NCBI GenBank assembly: GCA_937926205.1
Contig: CALEYL010000068.1
Span: 1-45,159 of the forward strand
DNA length: 45,159 nt
Source of the DNA: an uncultured Saprospiraceae bacterium
GTDB taxonomy: Bacteria > Bacteroidota > Bacteroidia > Chitinophagales > Saprospiraceae
Direction: 5' to 3'
Shown: positions 31,688 through 42,191 of the stretch, in pieces
How positions within the stretch are numbered: the first letter of the stretch is position 1
Layout: each line of letters begins with the position of its first letter
The notes under the pieces: generated by a model
Told to the model about the DNA's origin: nothing
The model's input: the letters and a program-made list of their open reading frames with translations, nothing else
Database searches by the model: none
Program-made: the position numbers and the translations under genes

Positions 31688-34483
31688 CTAAAACCGCCGC
31701 TGAACCATCCGTATCTGTGGACCACCATGTGGCTGACCAAAGCCTTGCAGGTTGTAGGTAAAGCTCAGCATGGCATAGCGGCCCAGTGAAGTAATCCTTT
31801 CCTCCTGCAGGTAGTTGTTTTGCGCCACCCGGTTGATGCCCAGGTTGCGGTTGAGCAGGTCAAAGACCGAAATTTTCAGTTCACCGCGCTTGTTCTTCAG
31901 CAAATATTTAGAGACCGAAGCCGACCACAGTGGAATTTGCTCGCTGATGCCGCCGTAGATGGAATAGTCTAAATTGGAAGCAATGTGAAAATCATGCGGC
32001 AGGTTGAGGTTAAAACCCGCTGTATAGATCTGATTCACAAACTCCTGATTCAAAGCCGGGTCGAGTGAATACTGTGTTCGGTTAAACGAGGCGTTGGCTC
32101 CGGCCGTGATTTCCAGCAACTCTTTGTAATTGTAGGTCAGGTTCAATTCCCCGGAGGGCGACAGGCGCTCTGTCTGGTTGTCTGCTCCGTTTACCGGGAA
32201 AATGCCGCGGTTGTAATTGGCATTCAGCGACGCATCAATGCGGGTATTGATGGCTTTAACAGGCATCCCATAAGAAATGGAGGCATACACATCGTAGTCG
32301 TTTTTGACATTCACGGGCTGGGTCGTGCGCACGAAATTGGCGTCTACCAACTGCGCGTTCTGGATCTTATCCTGGGTGTAGGTAAAAGCCAGCATCGTAA
32401 AGAAATTGTTCATCGTGCCCGGGTTGAACGACATCCAGTGCATGTTGAAACGGTGCGCATATTCCGGGTCCAGATTGGGGTTGCCCTGATAGATATTGAG
32501 CGGATCAGAGATATCGGCAACCGGCTGGAGCTGAGTCACAGAAGGTTCCCGTACGCTGGTTTCATAATCGAAAGTAAAATTGCGCATGCGCGTAAACTGG
32601 TATTGCCAATGCATGGAAGGCAGCCAGTTGAAAAATGAACGGCTGACGGTTGAATTCTGCAAAGGCAGTTCCCCGCTGAGGTTCGCCTGCTGCGCCTGAA
32701 CCCCAGCCGTGAAGTTCGACTTTTTGGTATTCCAGCGGAAATTGAGGCCACCCCGGTTGTAATCGTAATCGCTGCTGAAGCGGTTGCTGAGTTGGGGGTT
32801 AAAAATGCCGTTTTCGGGATTCTCCCGTTCAAAATCGTACACCTCGCGGTTGCTTTCACTGCGGTTGAGGCGGTAAGCATAATTGAATTCGAGGTATTTC
32901 CGGTTGCCCAAAGGCTCGGTATATGAAGCGGTAACGCCGTAGTTCATGCGGTCGCTTTTTTGATCCTGGTTTTGCAGGATCGAATCGATGCTGCTTAGAT
33001 TTCCCGTCAACCGATCGTAGTATTGGTTAACCGCTTCCAACTCACCTTCGCTGTCGCCATTGTTTAGACCAAAGGTAAAATTGGTGGAAAAAGTGCGGCC
33101 TTTTTTGGCAAATTTATGGCGATACAACAGGCTGCTGCTGAGGTTGACGCTGCTGCCTTCGGAGTGGCTGTTGCGCGAGCCGTCGTTGAGCGCTTTTGCC
33201 CCATTGAGCGCCTCACTGGTACTGGTGACGTCCGTTTTTGTTTGGGTATAGGACATGTTGGTCGTCAGTTTCAGAGAATTGAAGGTATCCAGCTTCGAAT
33301 CCACTGTCAGATTCAGTCGGTGGTTGTCGTTCTGGCTGCGGTTGAGCGACTGCGACTGATTGGTGAAGGTGCCTTCTGGCAAAAAGTTTTGAGTAGTCGT
33401 CCGGCGCTGCGTTTCATTGTCCAATTGGTTGTAGAAATAGTTGGCGTTCAACTCCGTTTTTTTGCCCAAAGTCCGGTTCAGGTTCAGGCCCCCCGACCAG
33501 GTAGTGGTAAAACCATTGTTGTTGTTAAACCCGAAAGGGATGCTGCCACCGTCTTCACTGCCCGAATTGAACTGGAAGCGCATAGCGCCGCCGCCGCCGG
33601 ACATCATGCGTTGCATTTCGCCGCTGAAGCTGAGGTAGTCCTGAATGGAAAATGCCTGTTGGTTGATGTTGTTGGCCGAAGCCAGTAAGCCGAATTGCTG
33701 TTTTGCATTGAACTTGTTCAGACTCAACCGGCTTTCGTAACGCTCGTCGGTGCCGCCCCCTGCGGTCGCATAGCCGAAAAAGCCGTTTTTCCGGTCTTCC
33801 TTCAATTCCAGGTTGATTGTTTTATCACGTTGCCCATCATCAATGCCTGAAAAAGTAGCCTGGTCCGATTTTTTATCGAAAACCTGCACTTTTTTTACAG
33901 CGTCGGCGGGCAGGTTTTTAGTGGCAATTTTGGGGTCGTTTCCAAAAAACTCCTTTCCCTCCACCAACACACTGCGCACCGTTTCCCCCTGTGCTTTGAT
34001 CGTGCCGTCGGTTTCAACCTGTACGCCCGGCAGTTTTTTCAGCAGATCTTCGACGACAGCATTGGGTTGGGTTTTGAAAGATTCGGCGTTGAACTCAATG
34101 GTGTCTTTTTTCACCATCACCGGAATCCGGTCGGAAGTGACGACAACTTCCCCAAGATTTTTGGATTGAGGTTCCATAACAATGGTTCCGAGATCGAGAT
34201 TCGCCTTAAGTTCGATGCCTTTTGAATAAGTCGAATAACTGACAAAGGAGATTTGTAACACATAATTTCCGCCTGCCACACCTTTAATTTCAAAATTGCC
34301 TTTGGCATCGCTGGTGGCAAAATTGACCAAAGAGGAGTCCTGTGCTGCGAGTAAGGCTACCGTTGCCCATTCCAAAGGCGCAGCAGTGGAATCTGCAACC
34401 AGGCCTTTGATGGAAAATCGTTGTGCATGTGCGGTCAACAGCCCAAAACCAAGAACCAGAAAGGTAAAAATGATCTTTTTCAT
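31688..34483 (-). CDS. Large TonB-receptor-like outer-membrane beta-barrel protein
   Basis: A 931-aa outer-membrane protein. Signal peptide MKKIIFTFLVLGFGLLTAHAQ; carboxypeptidase-regulatory-like domain (residues ~24-110, DSTAAPLEWATVALL ... SDAKGNFEIKGVAGGNYVL); plug-like domain with LGEVVVTSDRIPVMVKKDTIEFNAESFKTQPNAVVEDLLKKLPGVQV and SVLVEGKEFFGNDPKIATKNLPADAVKKVQVFDKKSDQATFSGIDDGQRDKTINLELKED; then a long beta-barrel. This is the Bacteroidota group that carries FFGNDP and KSDQA motifs and usually lacks SusD. A Gly/Met-rich loop (MMSGGGGAMRF) sits in the barrel. Ligand unknown. It ends in a phenylalanine-rich strand (QIRMVQRRF). Confidence 0.9.
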   Translation of the reverse strand: MKKIIFTFLVLGFGLLTAHAQRFSIKGLVADSTAAPLEWATVALLAAQDSSLVNFATSDAKGNFEIKGVAGGNYVLQISFVSYSTYSKGIELKANLDLGTIVMEPQSKNLGEVVVTSDRIPVMVKKDTIEFNAESFKTQPNAVVEDLLKKLPGVQVETDGTIKAQGETVRSVLVEGKEFFGNDPKIATKNLPADAVKKVQVFDKKSDQATFSGIDDGQRDKTINLELKEDRKNGFFGYATAGGGTDERYESRLSLNKFNAKQQFGLLASANNINQQAFSIQDYLSFSGEMQRMMSGGGGAMRFQFNSGSEDGGSIPFGFNNNNGFTTTWSGGLNLNRTLGKKTELNANYFYNQLDNETQRRTTTQNFLPEGTFTNQSQSLNRSQNDNHRLNLTVDSKLDTFNSLKLTTNMSYTQTKTDVTSTSEALNGAKALNDGSRNSHSEGSSVNLSSSLLYRHKFAKKGRTFSTNFTFGLNNGDSEGELEAVNQYYDRLTGNLSSIDSILQNQDQKSDRMNYGVTASYTEPLGNRKYLEFNYAYRLNRSESNREVYDFERENPENGIFNPQLSNRFSSDYDYNRGGLNFRWNTKKSNFTAGVQAQQANLSGELPLQNSTVSRSFFNWLPSMHWQYQFTRMRNFTFDYETSVREPSVTQLQPVADISDPLNIYQGNPNLDPEYAHRFNMHWMSFNPGTMNNFFTMLAFTYTQDKIQNAQLVDANFVRTTQPVNVKNDYDVYASISYGMPVKAINTRIDASLNANYNRGIFPVNGADNQTERLSPSGELNLTYNYKELLEITAGANASFNRTQYSLDPALNQEFVNQIYTAGFNLNLPHDFHIASNLDYSIYGGISEQIPLWSASVSKYLLKNKRGELKISVFDLLNRNLGINRVAQNNYLQEERITSLGRYAMLSFTYNLQGFGQPHGGPQIRMVQRRF

Positions 34484-34983
34484 AATGAGATTAGGTATAA
34501 AAAGTGTCGGGTGATTTTATGCTTAATGGGCCGGGTGTTCAAATATTCCGGAAGCCCAAATTTTCAAATCTCTCCGCAAATCTACCACGCTACTCCGCCA
34601 GAGCAGGTTAAAAAGGCTGGAAATAAGGTTAATTAAGGTTAATGGCGGCCATAGAAAAGTCATTTGTTTGATCACGATCATGAACCCGGGGTTTTAACCC
34701 CAAATTTCCTTTCCGATCCTTTGACCCCTGCTGCGAAATGGTCCCTCTGTTCTAAGTAAGGATTAGGCGTTTAAGCACTTTGAGCGACATAAAAAAAAAG
34801 ATACAATTTCATACTTGTATTTATATTTGTGCGCAGTAAAAAACCGACTATTCATCCCTCATTTTACAACCACTGCACGTCCCTCTAATTATTACCTGAC
34901 TACGGGCAAAGGTCCAGGGTATACTGTTGAGCGCAATGTTCTGCTACTGCCATCATATTGCAATATTTAAAAATTATAATCAC
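34484..34983. other. Divergent intergenic region with long leader of the giant gene
   Basis: No gene recognised in these 500 bp between two divergent starts. It holds a GGGGTT-TT-AACCCC palindrome (near 34687-34700) and a TATATTTG -7 element (34822-34829). The latter would give the giant T9SS gene a leader of about 150 nt. The ATG at 34984 is preferred over an in-frame start at 34927, because the signal peptide follows it. Confidence 0.55.
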
Positions 34984-37900
34984 ATGAATAATCAGACTTT
35001 TACAAGCCTTATGTGTGCATTTCGGGATCGGGCAAAACTGGTCCTGACCCTGGCGCTTCTTGCTTTTACACTTGCCATTCAGGCACAAAGTGGAATTTTT
35101 GAAAGCTATGCCATCATCAACACGGGTGGGAGCGATATTTTTTATGACTTACAGGCCTCTACGGCTAATCCGGATTTTAACGGGGCAAACCTTGGATCGT
35201 TTACGCAATGCACGGCAACCCTGCGCCTTGATGGCGGCCAGAACAAAACCTTTAAGTGCCCGGGCGACGACATCACCAATGGCACGATCTGGTATCGGGT
35301 GTACCCAACGGGCAGTCCTTCCGGCTCATTTACTCCTGTAAACCTGCCGTTCAATGCTAACCTTGGCACCGGCTGTGGCGGCAATGATCAGGTTTGGGAG
35401 CAAAATGCAGAAAACATCAACCTTTTAGCCAACCGTACGCCCGGTAATTATACTCTGGAGGTGTACACAACGGCCAATTTCACTTTTACCGGCGGCGGGG
35501 GCGGCTCGGGTACCCATTTTGCCAACAATGGAGGCGCCAATTACAGCGCTACTTTTACCATAACAGGCGGCGCTACCTGTCCGGTGTTCGTGACAGCAAG
35601 CGGGGGAACAGCGTTTGCGAGTTATACGACAGTAAATGCCGCTTTTACAGCCATTAACGCCGGAACTCACCAGGGCGTTATTAGTATTACCATTGCCGCC
35701 AATACAACGGAGCCCGCCACGCCGGTAGCCCTGTTGCGCAGCAACGCGCCTTCAAGCTATAGCAGTATTTCCATCAAGCCATTTGGCAACGTTACCGTTA
35801 ATAGTGCAGCTACTCCTACTTCGGGCAGAGCCGTGCTTGAATTTAATGGCGCAGACAACGTGACGATTGACGGAGATGACCCCGCTACATCGGGTACCAG
35901 AAACCTTACCCTTCAGGTAGCAACATCTAGTAGCGGCACCCTTGCAGCAGTGCGATACGCTTCCAATTCTACAACGGACGGAGCCACCAATAACACCATC
36001 AAAAACTGTGTGATTATAGGTTCCCGAAACTCGGTTACTTCTACTCAGACCAATTTCGGTATTTATTCGGGCACATCTGGCACTTCTACGATGAGCACTT
36101 CTGGCCAATCTGACAACAACGACAACCTGACTATTGAAAACAACGAAATACGCCGTGCATACTGGGGCATTTACTGTGCTGCCACCAGTGCAAATTTTAT
36201 GGATAACCTGATCATCCGCAACAATATCATCGGCTCTTCCACAGCTTCCGATGCAGTCGCCAACCGGGGTATTTATTTTCAAAACACTCAGTCTACTGCT
36301 TCAGCCGCATCTGCCCTGATTGAAGGCAATGACATCAGAATTACCGCCAGTTCTTCCTCTACGAGCTCTTGTAACGGCATCGAAATTGCCAATGGTAATG
36401 CCGGTGCTATCATTAGCAAAAACAAAATTCACGATGTAAGCCATCCCAACACGGGCGGATATGGAGCGTACGGCATCAGTATTACAGGTTCTTCTAATAA
36501 TGCCGGTATTACCATTGTCAACAATTTTATCTGGGACATGACTAATGATAACTGGTCATCCAACATCAGTGCCACCTCCTCAGATTTACCGGTAGGTATT
36601 CGGGTGAGCGCTGGTGCAACAGGTCTGAAAATTTACCACAACAGCATCAGCTTGAATGCGCCCAATACAGACCCCGTCACGGCAGGATATTCAGCCTGTA
36701 TTCAGTTAACCACAACCGGCATCACTGGCACCGATATTCGCAATAATATTTTTTCAAATACCCAAACCGGGGCAACGGGTAGTAAATATTTTACTTTCGT
36801 AGTGCCCTCCGGTTTTACATTTGGAACCATCAACAACAATGACTATTTTGCCAATACCGCAATCAACATCATTGGCTGGAACGGTGCCGATCGCACTACT
36901 TTGGCAGCCTGGCAAACCGTCACCGGGCAAGACGGCAATTCGGTAGCTGTAGCCCCCGGTTTTACTTCCAGTGCAGACCTTCATATCCCCAATGCCACCA
37001 ATACGGTTTTGGAATCCGGAGGTGCTGCCATAGGCGTCACCACTGACATAGACGGAGACCCCCGTCCCAACGGCTTTGCACCAGACATCGGCGCTGACGA
37101 ATTCAGTGGCATTAACCCCAACCTGTGCTCAGGTACACCTGCCGCTGGTACGGCTTCCGCGATGACTACACTCATTTGTGGTACTTCAGGCAACTCCGCG
37201 CTGAGCCTTGCCGGCTTTACCTCCGGCACGGGCATCACCTACCAGTGGAAATCTTCTTCCACAGCAGGAGGTCCCTATACCAATATCACAGGCGCCACAA
37301 CGACTTCCTATAACGCAACTGGCATTACCTCCACTACCTATTACGTCATTACGACAACCTGTGTAGCGAGCGGCATGTCGGCTACTTCCAACGAAGTGGC
37401 TGTGGTAGTAGCGCCTGCGGTCACAGCTTCTATTTCTCCATCCTCTCCAACCATATGTGCCGGAGACAACCAAATGCTAAGCGCCAGCCCCTCTGGTAGC
37501 GGAGAAAGTTACCTTTGGTCAACTTCCGAAACTTCAAGTGCGATCACCGTATCGCCGGGCACGAGCACCATGTACAGTGTCGTGGTGACTTCAACAAGCG
37601 GCTGTACGGGCAATGCTGTCGTTACTGTAGTAGTGAATCCCGTACCTACTAACCCAATGGCTGGCGCTTCGGATATAGATATATGCGAGGGTGAGATAAT
37701 CAACCTAAGCGCTTCGGCGGATCCAGGCACTGTTATCCTTATTAATGAAAATTTTAACAGTGGCGCTCCTGGCTGGTCTACCCTCAACAATTCTACCGGA
37801 GGCACGCCTGCTAATGCAGCGTGGACCATTCGTACCAGCCCCTATATTTACAGTTCCACTACTTTCGACAGTGGAGATGCGCAGTTTTACATGACCAACA

Positions 37901-40900
37901 GTGATGCACAGGGTAGCGGCGGTACAACCAATACCCGCCTGGTATCGCCTGCCTTCAGTACGATTGGGTTTACAAGCCTTAATCTGAGTTTTTCTCATTA
38001 TTATCGCGATATCACGGATAGCGGCGACAATGCTTTTGTTGAAATCTCTACCGATGGTTTAAACTGGACACAAGTGCAGGTATATACAAGTAACCAGGGG
38101 GCCGCAAATGCATTTGCGCCTGCCAGTATTGATCTTGCTGATTATGTCGGATTTCCTTCGGTTACCTTACGTTTCCGGTATGCTGCAACCTGGGACTGGT
38201 ACTGGGCTGTCGATCAGGTTGTTGTATCTGGTTTGGCACCCATTTACACCTACAACTGGAGTTCGATGCCCATGGGCTTTTCATCAACCGATCAAAACCC
38301 AACTGGCGTTTCTCCTTCGGTTTCCACAACCTATTCCGTATTGATCACCAATGCTTTTGGCTGTTCTTCTCCGGCATCAGTGGCCGTGAATGTCACCCCG
38401 GCCACCATCTGGTATCAGGACAGCGATATGGATACTTATGGCAATCCGGCAGTAAGCCAGATGGCTTGTACCCAGCCAATGGGTTATGTAGCCAATAGCG
38501 ATGATTGCGACGACACCAATGGCGCAATCAATCCAACTACTGTATGGTATCTCGATGCAGATATGGACAATTACTACGTAACGGGTTCTGCCATTACCCA
38601 GTGTGCTTCTCCAGGTACCGGTTACCGCTATACAGGCCTGATCGGCGATGGCGATTGCAATGACAGCAATGGAGCCATAAACCCTGGTGCAACCGAAGTC
38701 TGCGATGGAGCAGACAACAACTGCAACGCCATGATAGATGAAGGCGTGCAAACGACTTTCTACCTCGATGCCGATATGGATGGTTATTATACGGGTAGTC
38801 CAATTATGGCCTGTTCTTCTCCCGGCATGGGATATGTGACAACTGTAATTGGCGGGGGCGATTGCAATGACAGCAATGGGGCGATCAACCCGGCAACCAT
38901 CTGGTATCTCGATGCAGATATGGACAATTACTACGTAACGGGTTCTGCCATTACCCAGTGTGTTTCTCCGGGTATCGGTTACCGCTATACCGGCGTTGTC
39001 GGCGATGGCGATTGCAATGACAGCAATGCCGCCGTTTATCCGGGCGCCACTGAAGTAATCAATGGCATCGATGATAATTGCAATAGTATGATTGATGAAA
39101 ATGGCATCACTTACTTTCGCGATATGGATAGCGATGGTTTTGGGGATCCCGGAAACAGCGTTATCGCAGGGATGCAACCGCCAGGTTATGTACTTGACAA
39201 CACCGATTGCAACGACAACAATGCACTGGAAAAACCCGGACAGGTTTGGTATAAGGACACTGACAATGACGGGTACGCCCAAACTGGCGCTGCCACCATT
39301 ACCCAATGCCTGCGCCCAACGGGATACAAAGCAGCTTCGGAGCTGACCAGCACCACCGGCGATTGCAACGACAACAATGCGGCCATCAACCCGGAAGCAA
39401 GCGAAGTCTGTGACGGCGTCGACAACAACTGCAACAGCTCCATTGACGAAGGTGTGCTAACGACCTACTACCGCGACATGGACAACGATGGTTTTGGTAA
39501 TCCTTCGGTCACGCAAATGGCTTGCAGCCAGCCCGGCGGCTATGTAACGAACAACACCGATTGCAACGACAACAGCGCACTGGAAAAACCCGGACAGATT
39601 TGGTACAAAGACACCGATGGCGATACTTACGCTGAAACTGGCGCTGCAACCATTACCCAGTGCCTGCGCCCAACGGGCTACAAAGTAGCCTCGGAATTGA
39701 CCAGCACCACCGGCGATTGCAACGACAACAATGCGGCCATCAACCCGGTGGCATCGGAAGTCTGTGACGGCGTCGACAACAACTGCAACAGCTCCATTGA
39801 CGAAGGTGTGCTAACGACCTACTACCGCGACATGGACAACGATGGTTTTGGTAATCCTTCGGTCACGCAAATGGCTTGCAGCCAGCCCGGCGGCTATGTA
39901 ACGAACAACACCGATTGCAACGACAACAGCGCACTGGAAAAACCCGGACAGATTTGGTACAAAGACACCGATGGCGATACTTACGCTGAAACTGGCGCTG
40001 CAACCATTACCCAGTGCCTGCGCCCAACGGGCTACAAAGTAGCCTCGGAATTGACCAGCACCACCGGCGATTGCAACGACAACAATGCGGCCATCAACCC
40101 GGTGGCATCGGAAGTCTGTGACGGCGTCGACAACAACTGCAACAGCTCCATTGACGAAGGTGTGCTAACGACCTACTACCGCGACATGGACAACGATGGT
40201 TTTGGTAATCCTTCGGTCACGCAAATGGCTTGCAGCCAGCCCGGCGGTTATGTAACGAACAACACCGATTGCAACGACAACAACGCTTTGGAAAAACCAG
40301 GACAGATTTGGTACAAAGACACCGACAATGACGGCTACGCACAAACCGGCGCGGCTACCATTACCCAGTGTCTGCGGCCAACGGGCTACAAAGCAGCTTC
40401 GGAGCTGACCAGCACCACCGGCGATTGCAACGACAACAACGCGGCCATCAACCCGGCAGCATCGGAAGTCTGTGACGGCGTCGACAACAACTGCAACAGC
40501 TCCATTGACGAAGGCGTGCTAACGACCTACTACCGCGACATGGACAACGATGGATTCGGCAATCCTTCGGTCACGCAAATGGCTTGCAGCCAGCCCAGCG
40601 GTTATGTAACGAACAACACCGATTGCAACGACAACAGCGCACTGGAAAAACCCGGACAGATTTGGTACAAAGACACCGATGGCGATACTTACGCTGAAAC
40701 TGGCGCTGCAACCATTACCCAGTGCCTGCGCCCAACGGGCTACAAAGTAGCCTCGGAATTGACCAGCACCACCGGCGATTGCAACGACAACAATGCGGCC
40801 ATCAACCCGGTGGCATCGGAAGTCTGTGACGGCGTCGACAACAACTGCAACAGCTCCATTGACGAAGGTGTGCAAACGACCTACTACCGCGATATGGATA

Positions 40901-42075
40901 GTGATGGATTCGGCAATCCTTCGGTTACCCAAATGGCTTGCAGCCAGCCCAGCGGCTATGTAACGAACAACACCGATTGCAACGATAACAGCGCACTGGA
41001 AAAACCCGGACAGATTTGGTACAAAGACACCGACAATGACGGCTACGCACAAACCGGCGCGGCTACCATTACCCAGTGTCTGCGGCCAACGGGCTACAAA
41101 GCAGCTTCGGAGCTGACCAGCACCACCGGCGATTGCAACGACAACAACGCGGCCATCAACCCGGCAGCATCGGAAATCTGTGACGGCATCGACAACAACT
41201 GCAACGGCTCGGTAGATGAACCGCTCCCAATTGGAAACCCATGGTCAAATAGTGACGTCGGCGCACCTGGTGTAAATGGCAGTGCAAGCAATGGCTGTGC
41301 AGGTAATGCTTCGGTTTACAATGTTTCCGCCAGCGGTTTTTCCACCTCCAGCAGCGATAAACTGCACCTCGTTTATCAAACTTTGTGTGGTAACGGCGAA
41401 ATCATCGCACGTGTCGTGAACGTTACTGATGGCGGTTGGGCTGGCATTACACTCCGCGAAAGCCTGGCTCCCGGCTCGAAAAAAGTAGTGCTGAAAACGC
41501 AATTGACCAGCATTATCAGGCGTGAAATCAGAAACGCCACCAACGGGCCTTCGAGTATGCTGAACTTCAACCGCCCACAACACATCTGGCTTCGTTTGGT
41601 ACGTAATGGTAGCAATTTCGAAGGTTATACCTCTGTTGATGGCCAGGACTGGAATTTTGCATTCACTGCAAACATCAGCATGGCCGGCTGCATTTATGCG
41701 GGCATGTTTGCGGAAAGCATCAATGTAAACGTAACGACCGATGCCAGCTTCGACAACGTGACCGTCATTGGCAGCAACCCTACATTTGGCGCAACAGCAC
41801 CTGTGGCGAGTGCCCTCGACGGTTTGAGCGTATCGGTCTATCCGAATCCGGGTAACGGCGTAATGACCTTGTCGGTAAAAGGAGCACCGGAAACAAACTT
41901 GCGGCTTGAAGTGATGAATGCCCTTGGCAGCCTTATCCGCGATGTTGAATTGCCGGAAGGCGCTGCGTTCACTTATCCGCTTGACCTGAGCAACGAAGCT
42001 GCGGGCGTTTACTACCTCCGCCTGCGCTCAGAAAGTGGTGTGGAAAATGTGCAGCGGGTTGTGATACAACAGTAA
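34984..42075 (+). CDS. Giant T9SS surface protein with beta-helix, Ig-like, MAM-like and MopE-type repeats
   Basis: A 2363-aa secreted protein. A signal peptide (ALLAFTLAIQAQ, after a ~20-residue n-region) is followed by a parallel beta-helix region with Asn-rich rungs (residues ~260-680; NLTIENNEIRRAYWGIYC, LIIRNNIIGSS). Then come an Ig-like part (YQWKSSSTAGGPYTNITGATT), a PKD/SprB-like domain (SPTICAGDNQMLSASPSGSGESYLWSTSE) and a MAM-like jelly roll (LINENFNSGAPGWSTLNN). A long MopE-type region follows, with many DCNDNNAAINP and EVCDGVDNNCNSSIDEG motifs (calcium or copper binding in related proteins). After a concanavalin/DUF1349-like domain (~2085-2260), a T9SS type A sorting domain (LSVSVYPNPGNGVMTLSV ... 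GVYYLRLRSESGVENVQRVVIQQ) closes the protein. Probably a surface adhesin; the ligand is unknown. Confidence 0.92.
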   Translation: MNNQTFTSLMCAFRDRAKLVLTLALLAFTLAIQAQSGIFESYAIINTGGSDIFYDLQASTANPDFNGANLGSFTQCTATLRLDGGQNKTFKCPGDDITNGTIWYRVYPTGSPSGSFTPVNLPFNANLGTGCGGNDQVWEQNAENINLLANRTPGNYTLEVYTTANFTFTGGGGGSGTHFANNGGANYSATFTITGGATCPVFVTASGGTAFASYTTVNAAFTAINAGTHQGVISITIAANTTEPATPVALLRSNAPSSYSSISIKPFGNVTVNSAATPTSGRAVLEFNGADNVTIDGDDPATSGTRNLTLQVATSSSGTLAAVRYASNSTTDGATNNTIKNCVIIGSRNSVTSTQTNFGIYSGTSGTSTMSTSGQSDNNDNLTIENNEIRRAYWGIYCAATSANFMDNLIIRNNIIGSSTASDAVANRGIYFQNTQSTASAASALIEGNDIRITASSSSTSSCNGIEIANGNAGAIISKNKIHDVSHPNTGGYGAYGISITGSSNNAGITIVNNFIWDMTNDNWSSNISATSSDLPVGIRVSAGATGLKIYHNSISLNAPNTDPVTAGYSACIQLTTTGITGTDIRNNIFSNTQTGATGSKYFTFVVPSGFTFGTINNNDYFANTAINIIGWNGADRTTLAAWQTVTGQDGNSVAVAPGFTSSADLHIPNATNTVLESGGAAIGVTTDIDGDPRPNGFAPDIGADEFSGINPNLCSGTPAAGTASAMTTLICGTSGNSALSLAGFTSGTGITYQWKSSSTAGGPYTNITGATTTSYNATGITSTTYYVITTTCVASGMSATSNEVAVVVAPAVTASISPSSPTICAGDNQMLSASPSGSGESYLWSTSETSSAITVSPGTSTMYSVVVTSTSGCTGNAVVTVVVNPVPTNPMAGASDIDICEGEIINLSASADPGTVILINENFNSGAPGWSTLNNSTGGTPANAAWTIRTSPYIYSSTTFDSGDAQFYMTNSDAQGSGGTTNTRLVSPAFSTIGFTSLNLSFSHYYRDITDSGDNAFVEISTDGLNWTQVQVYTSNQGAANAFAPASIDLADYVGFPSVTLRFRYAATWDWYWAVDQVVVSGLAPIYTYNWSSMPMGFSSTDQNPTGVSPSVSTTYSVLITNAFGCSSPASVAVNVTPATIWYQDSDMDTYGNPAVSQMACTQPMGYVANSDDCDDTNGAINPTTVWYLDADMDNYYVTGSAITQCASPGTGYRYTGLIGDGDCNDSNGAINPGATEVCDGADNNCNAMIDEGVQTTFYLDADMDGYYTGSPIMACSSPGMGYVTTVIGGGDCNDSNGAINPATIWYLDADMDNYYVTGSAITQCVSPGIGYRYTGVVGDGDCNDSNAAVYPGATEVINGIDDNCNSMIDENGITYFRDMDSDGFGDPGNSVIAGMQPPGYVLDNTDCNDNNALEKPGQVWYKDTDNDGYAQTGAATITQCLRPTGYKAASELTSTTGDCNDNNAAINPEASEVCDGVDNNCNSSIDEGVLTTYYRDMDNDGFGNPSVTQMACSQPGGYVTNNTDCNDNSALEKPGQIWYKDTDGDTYAETGAATITQCLRPTGYKVASELTSTTGDCNDNNAAINPVASEVCDGVDNNCNSSIDEGVLTTYYRDMDNDGFGNPSVTQMACSQPGGYVTNNTDCNDNSALEKPGQIWYKDTDGDTYAETGAATITQCLRPTGYKVASELTSTTGDCNDNNAAINPVASEVCDGVDNNCNSSIDEGVLTTYYRDMDNDGFGNPSVTQMACSQPGGYVTNNTDCNDNNALEKPGQIWYKDTDNDGYAQTGAATITQCLRPTGYKAASELTSTTGDCNDNNAAINPAASEVCDGVDNNCNSSIDEGVLTTYYRDMDNDGFGNPSVTQMACSQPSGYVTNNTDCNDNSALEKPGQIWYKDTDGDTYAETGAATITQCLRPTGYKVASELTSTTGDCNDNNAAINPVASEVCDGVDNNCNSSIDEGVQTTYYRDMDSDGFGNPSVTQMACSQPSGYVTNNTDCNDNSALEKPGQIWYKDTDNDGYAQTGAATITQCLRPTGYKAASELTSTTGDCNDNNAAINPAASEICDGIDNNCNGSVDEPLPIGNPWSNSDVGAPGVNGSASNGCAGNASVYNVSASGFSTSSSDKLHLVYQTLCGNGEIIARVVNVTDGGWAGITLRESLAPGSKKVVLKTQLTSIIRREIRNATNGPSSMLNFNRPQHIWLRLVRNGSNFEGYTSVDGQDWNFAFTANISMAGCIYAGMFAESINVNVTTDASFDNVTVIGSNPTFGATAPVASALDGLSVSVYPNPGNGVMTLSVKGAPETNLRLEVMNALGSLIRDVELPEGAAFTYPLDLSNEAAGVYYLRLRSESGVENVQRVVIQQ
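39106..41229 (+). repeat. 354-bp tandem repeats in the giant gene
   Basis: Units start at 39106 (diverged), 39460, 39814, 40168, 40522 and 40876, each exactly 354 bp (118 aa). Units 39460 and 39814 appear identical. Two variants of the middle, DTDGDTYAETG (a) and DTDNDGYAQTG (b), occur in the order b-a-a-b-a-b. Each unit carries two DCND loops. Confidence 0.95.
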
Positions 42076-42094
42076 GAGAATATTAGAGCATGAA

Positions 42095-42127
42095 AGAGCT
42101 GTTAGCTTTTTGAAAGCTAACAGCTCT
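42095..42127. terminator. Hairpin after the giant gene
   Basis: AGAGCTGTTAGCTTT (42095-42109) and AAAGCTAACAGCTCT (42113-42127) are perfect 15-bp arms with a 3-nt loop. No T tract follows, so it may stabilise the mRNA end or act with the next hairpin. Confidence 0.6.
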
Positions 42128-42133
42128 GAAACC

Positions 42134-42168
42134 AAAATCCCGTCGGCGCTTGTCGGCGGGATTTTTTA
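42134..42168 (+). terminator. Intrinsic terminator, probably bidirectional
   Basis: AAAATCCCG (42134-42142) pairs with CGGGATTTT (42157-42165). The inner stem continues for five more pairs including two wobbles around a 4-nt loop, and T residues run to 42167. The plus-strand giant gene ends 59 nt upstream; on the minus strand the AAAA becomes a short T run for the glycosidase gene ending at 42192. Confidence 0.8.
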
Positions 42169-42191
42169 TTATTCGATTAACACCTCATTCT

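Noticed and set aside
38377..39306. 309-codon minus-strand open frame in the MopE repeat region
   Set aside because: Antisense shadow of the T9SS giant protein repeats; no start context or domain.
20881..41229. Tandem repeats as CRISPR arrays
   Set aside because: The units (120 and 354 bp) are contiguous and coding, with no spacer-repeat alternation and no cas genes.
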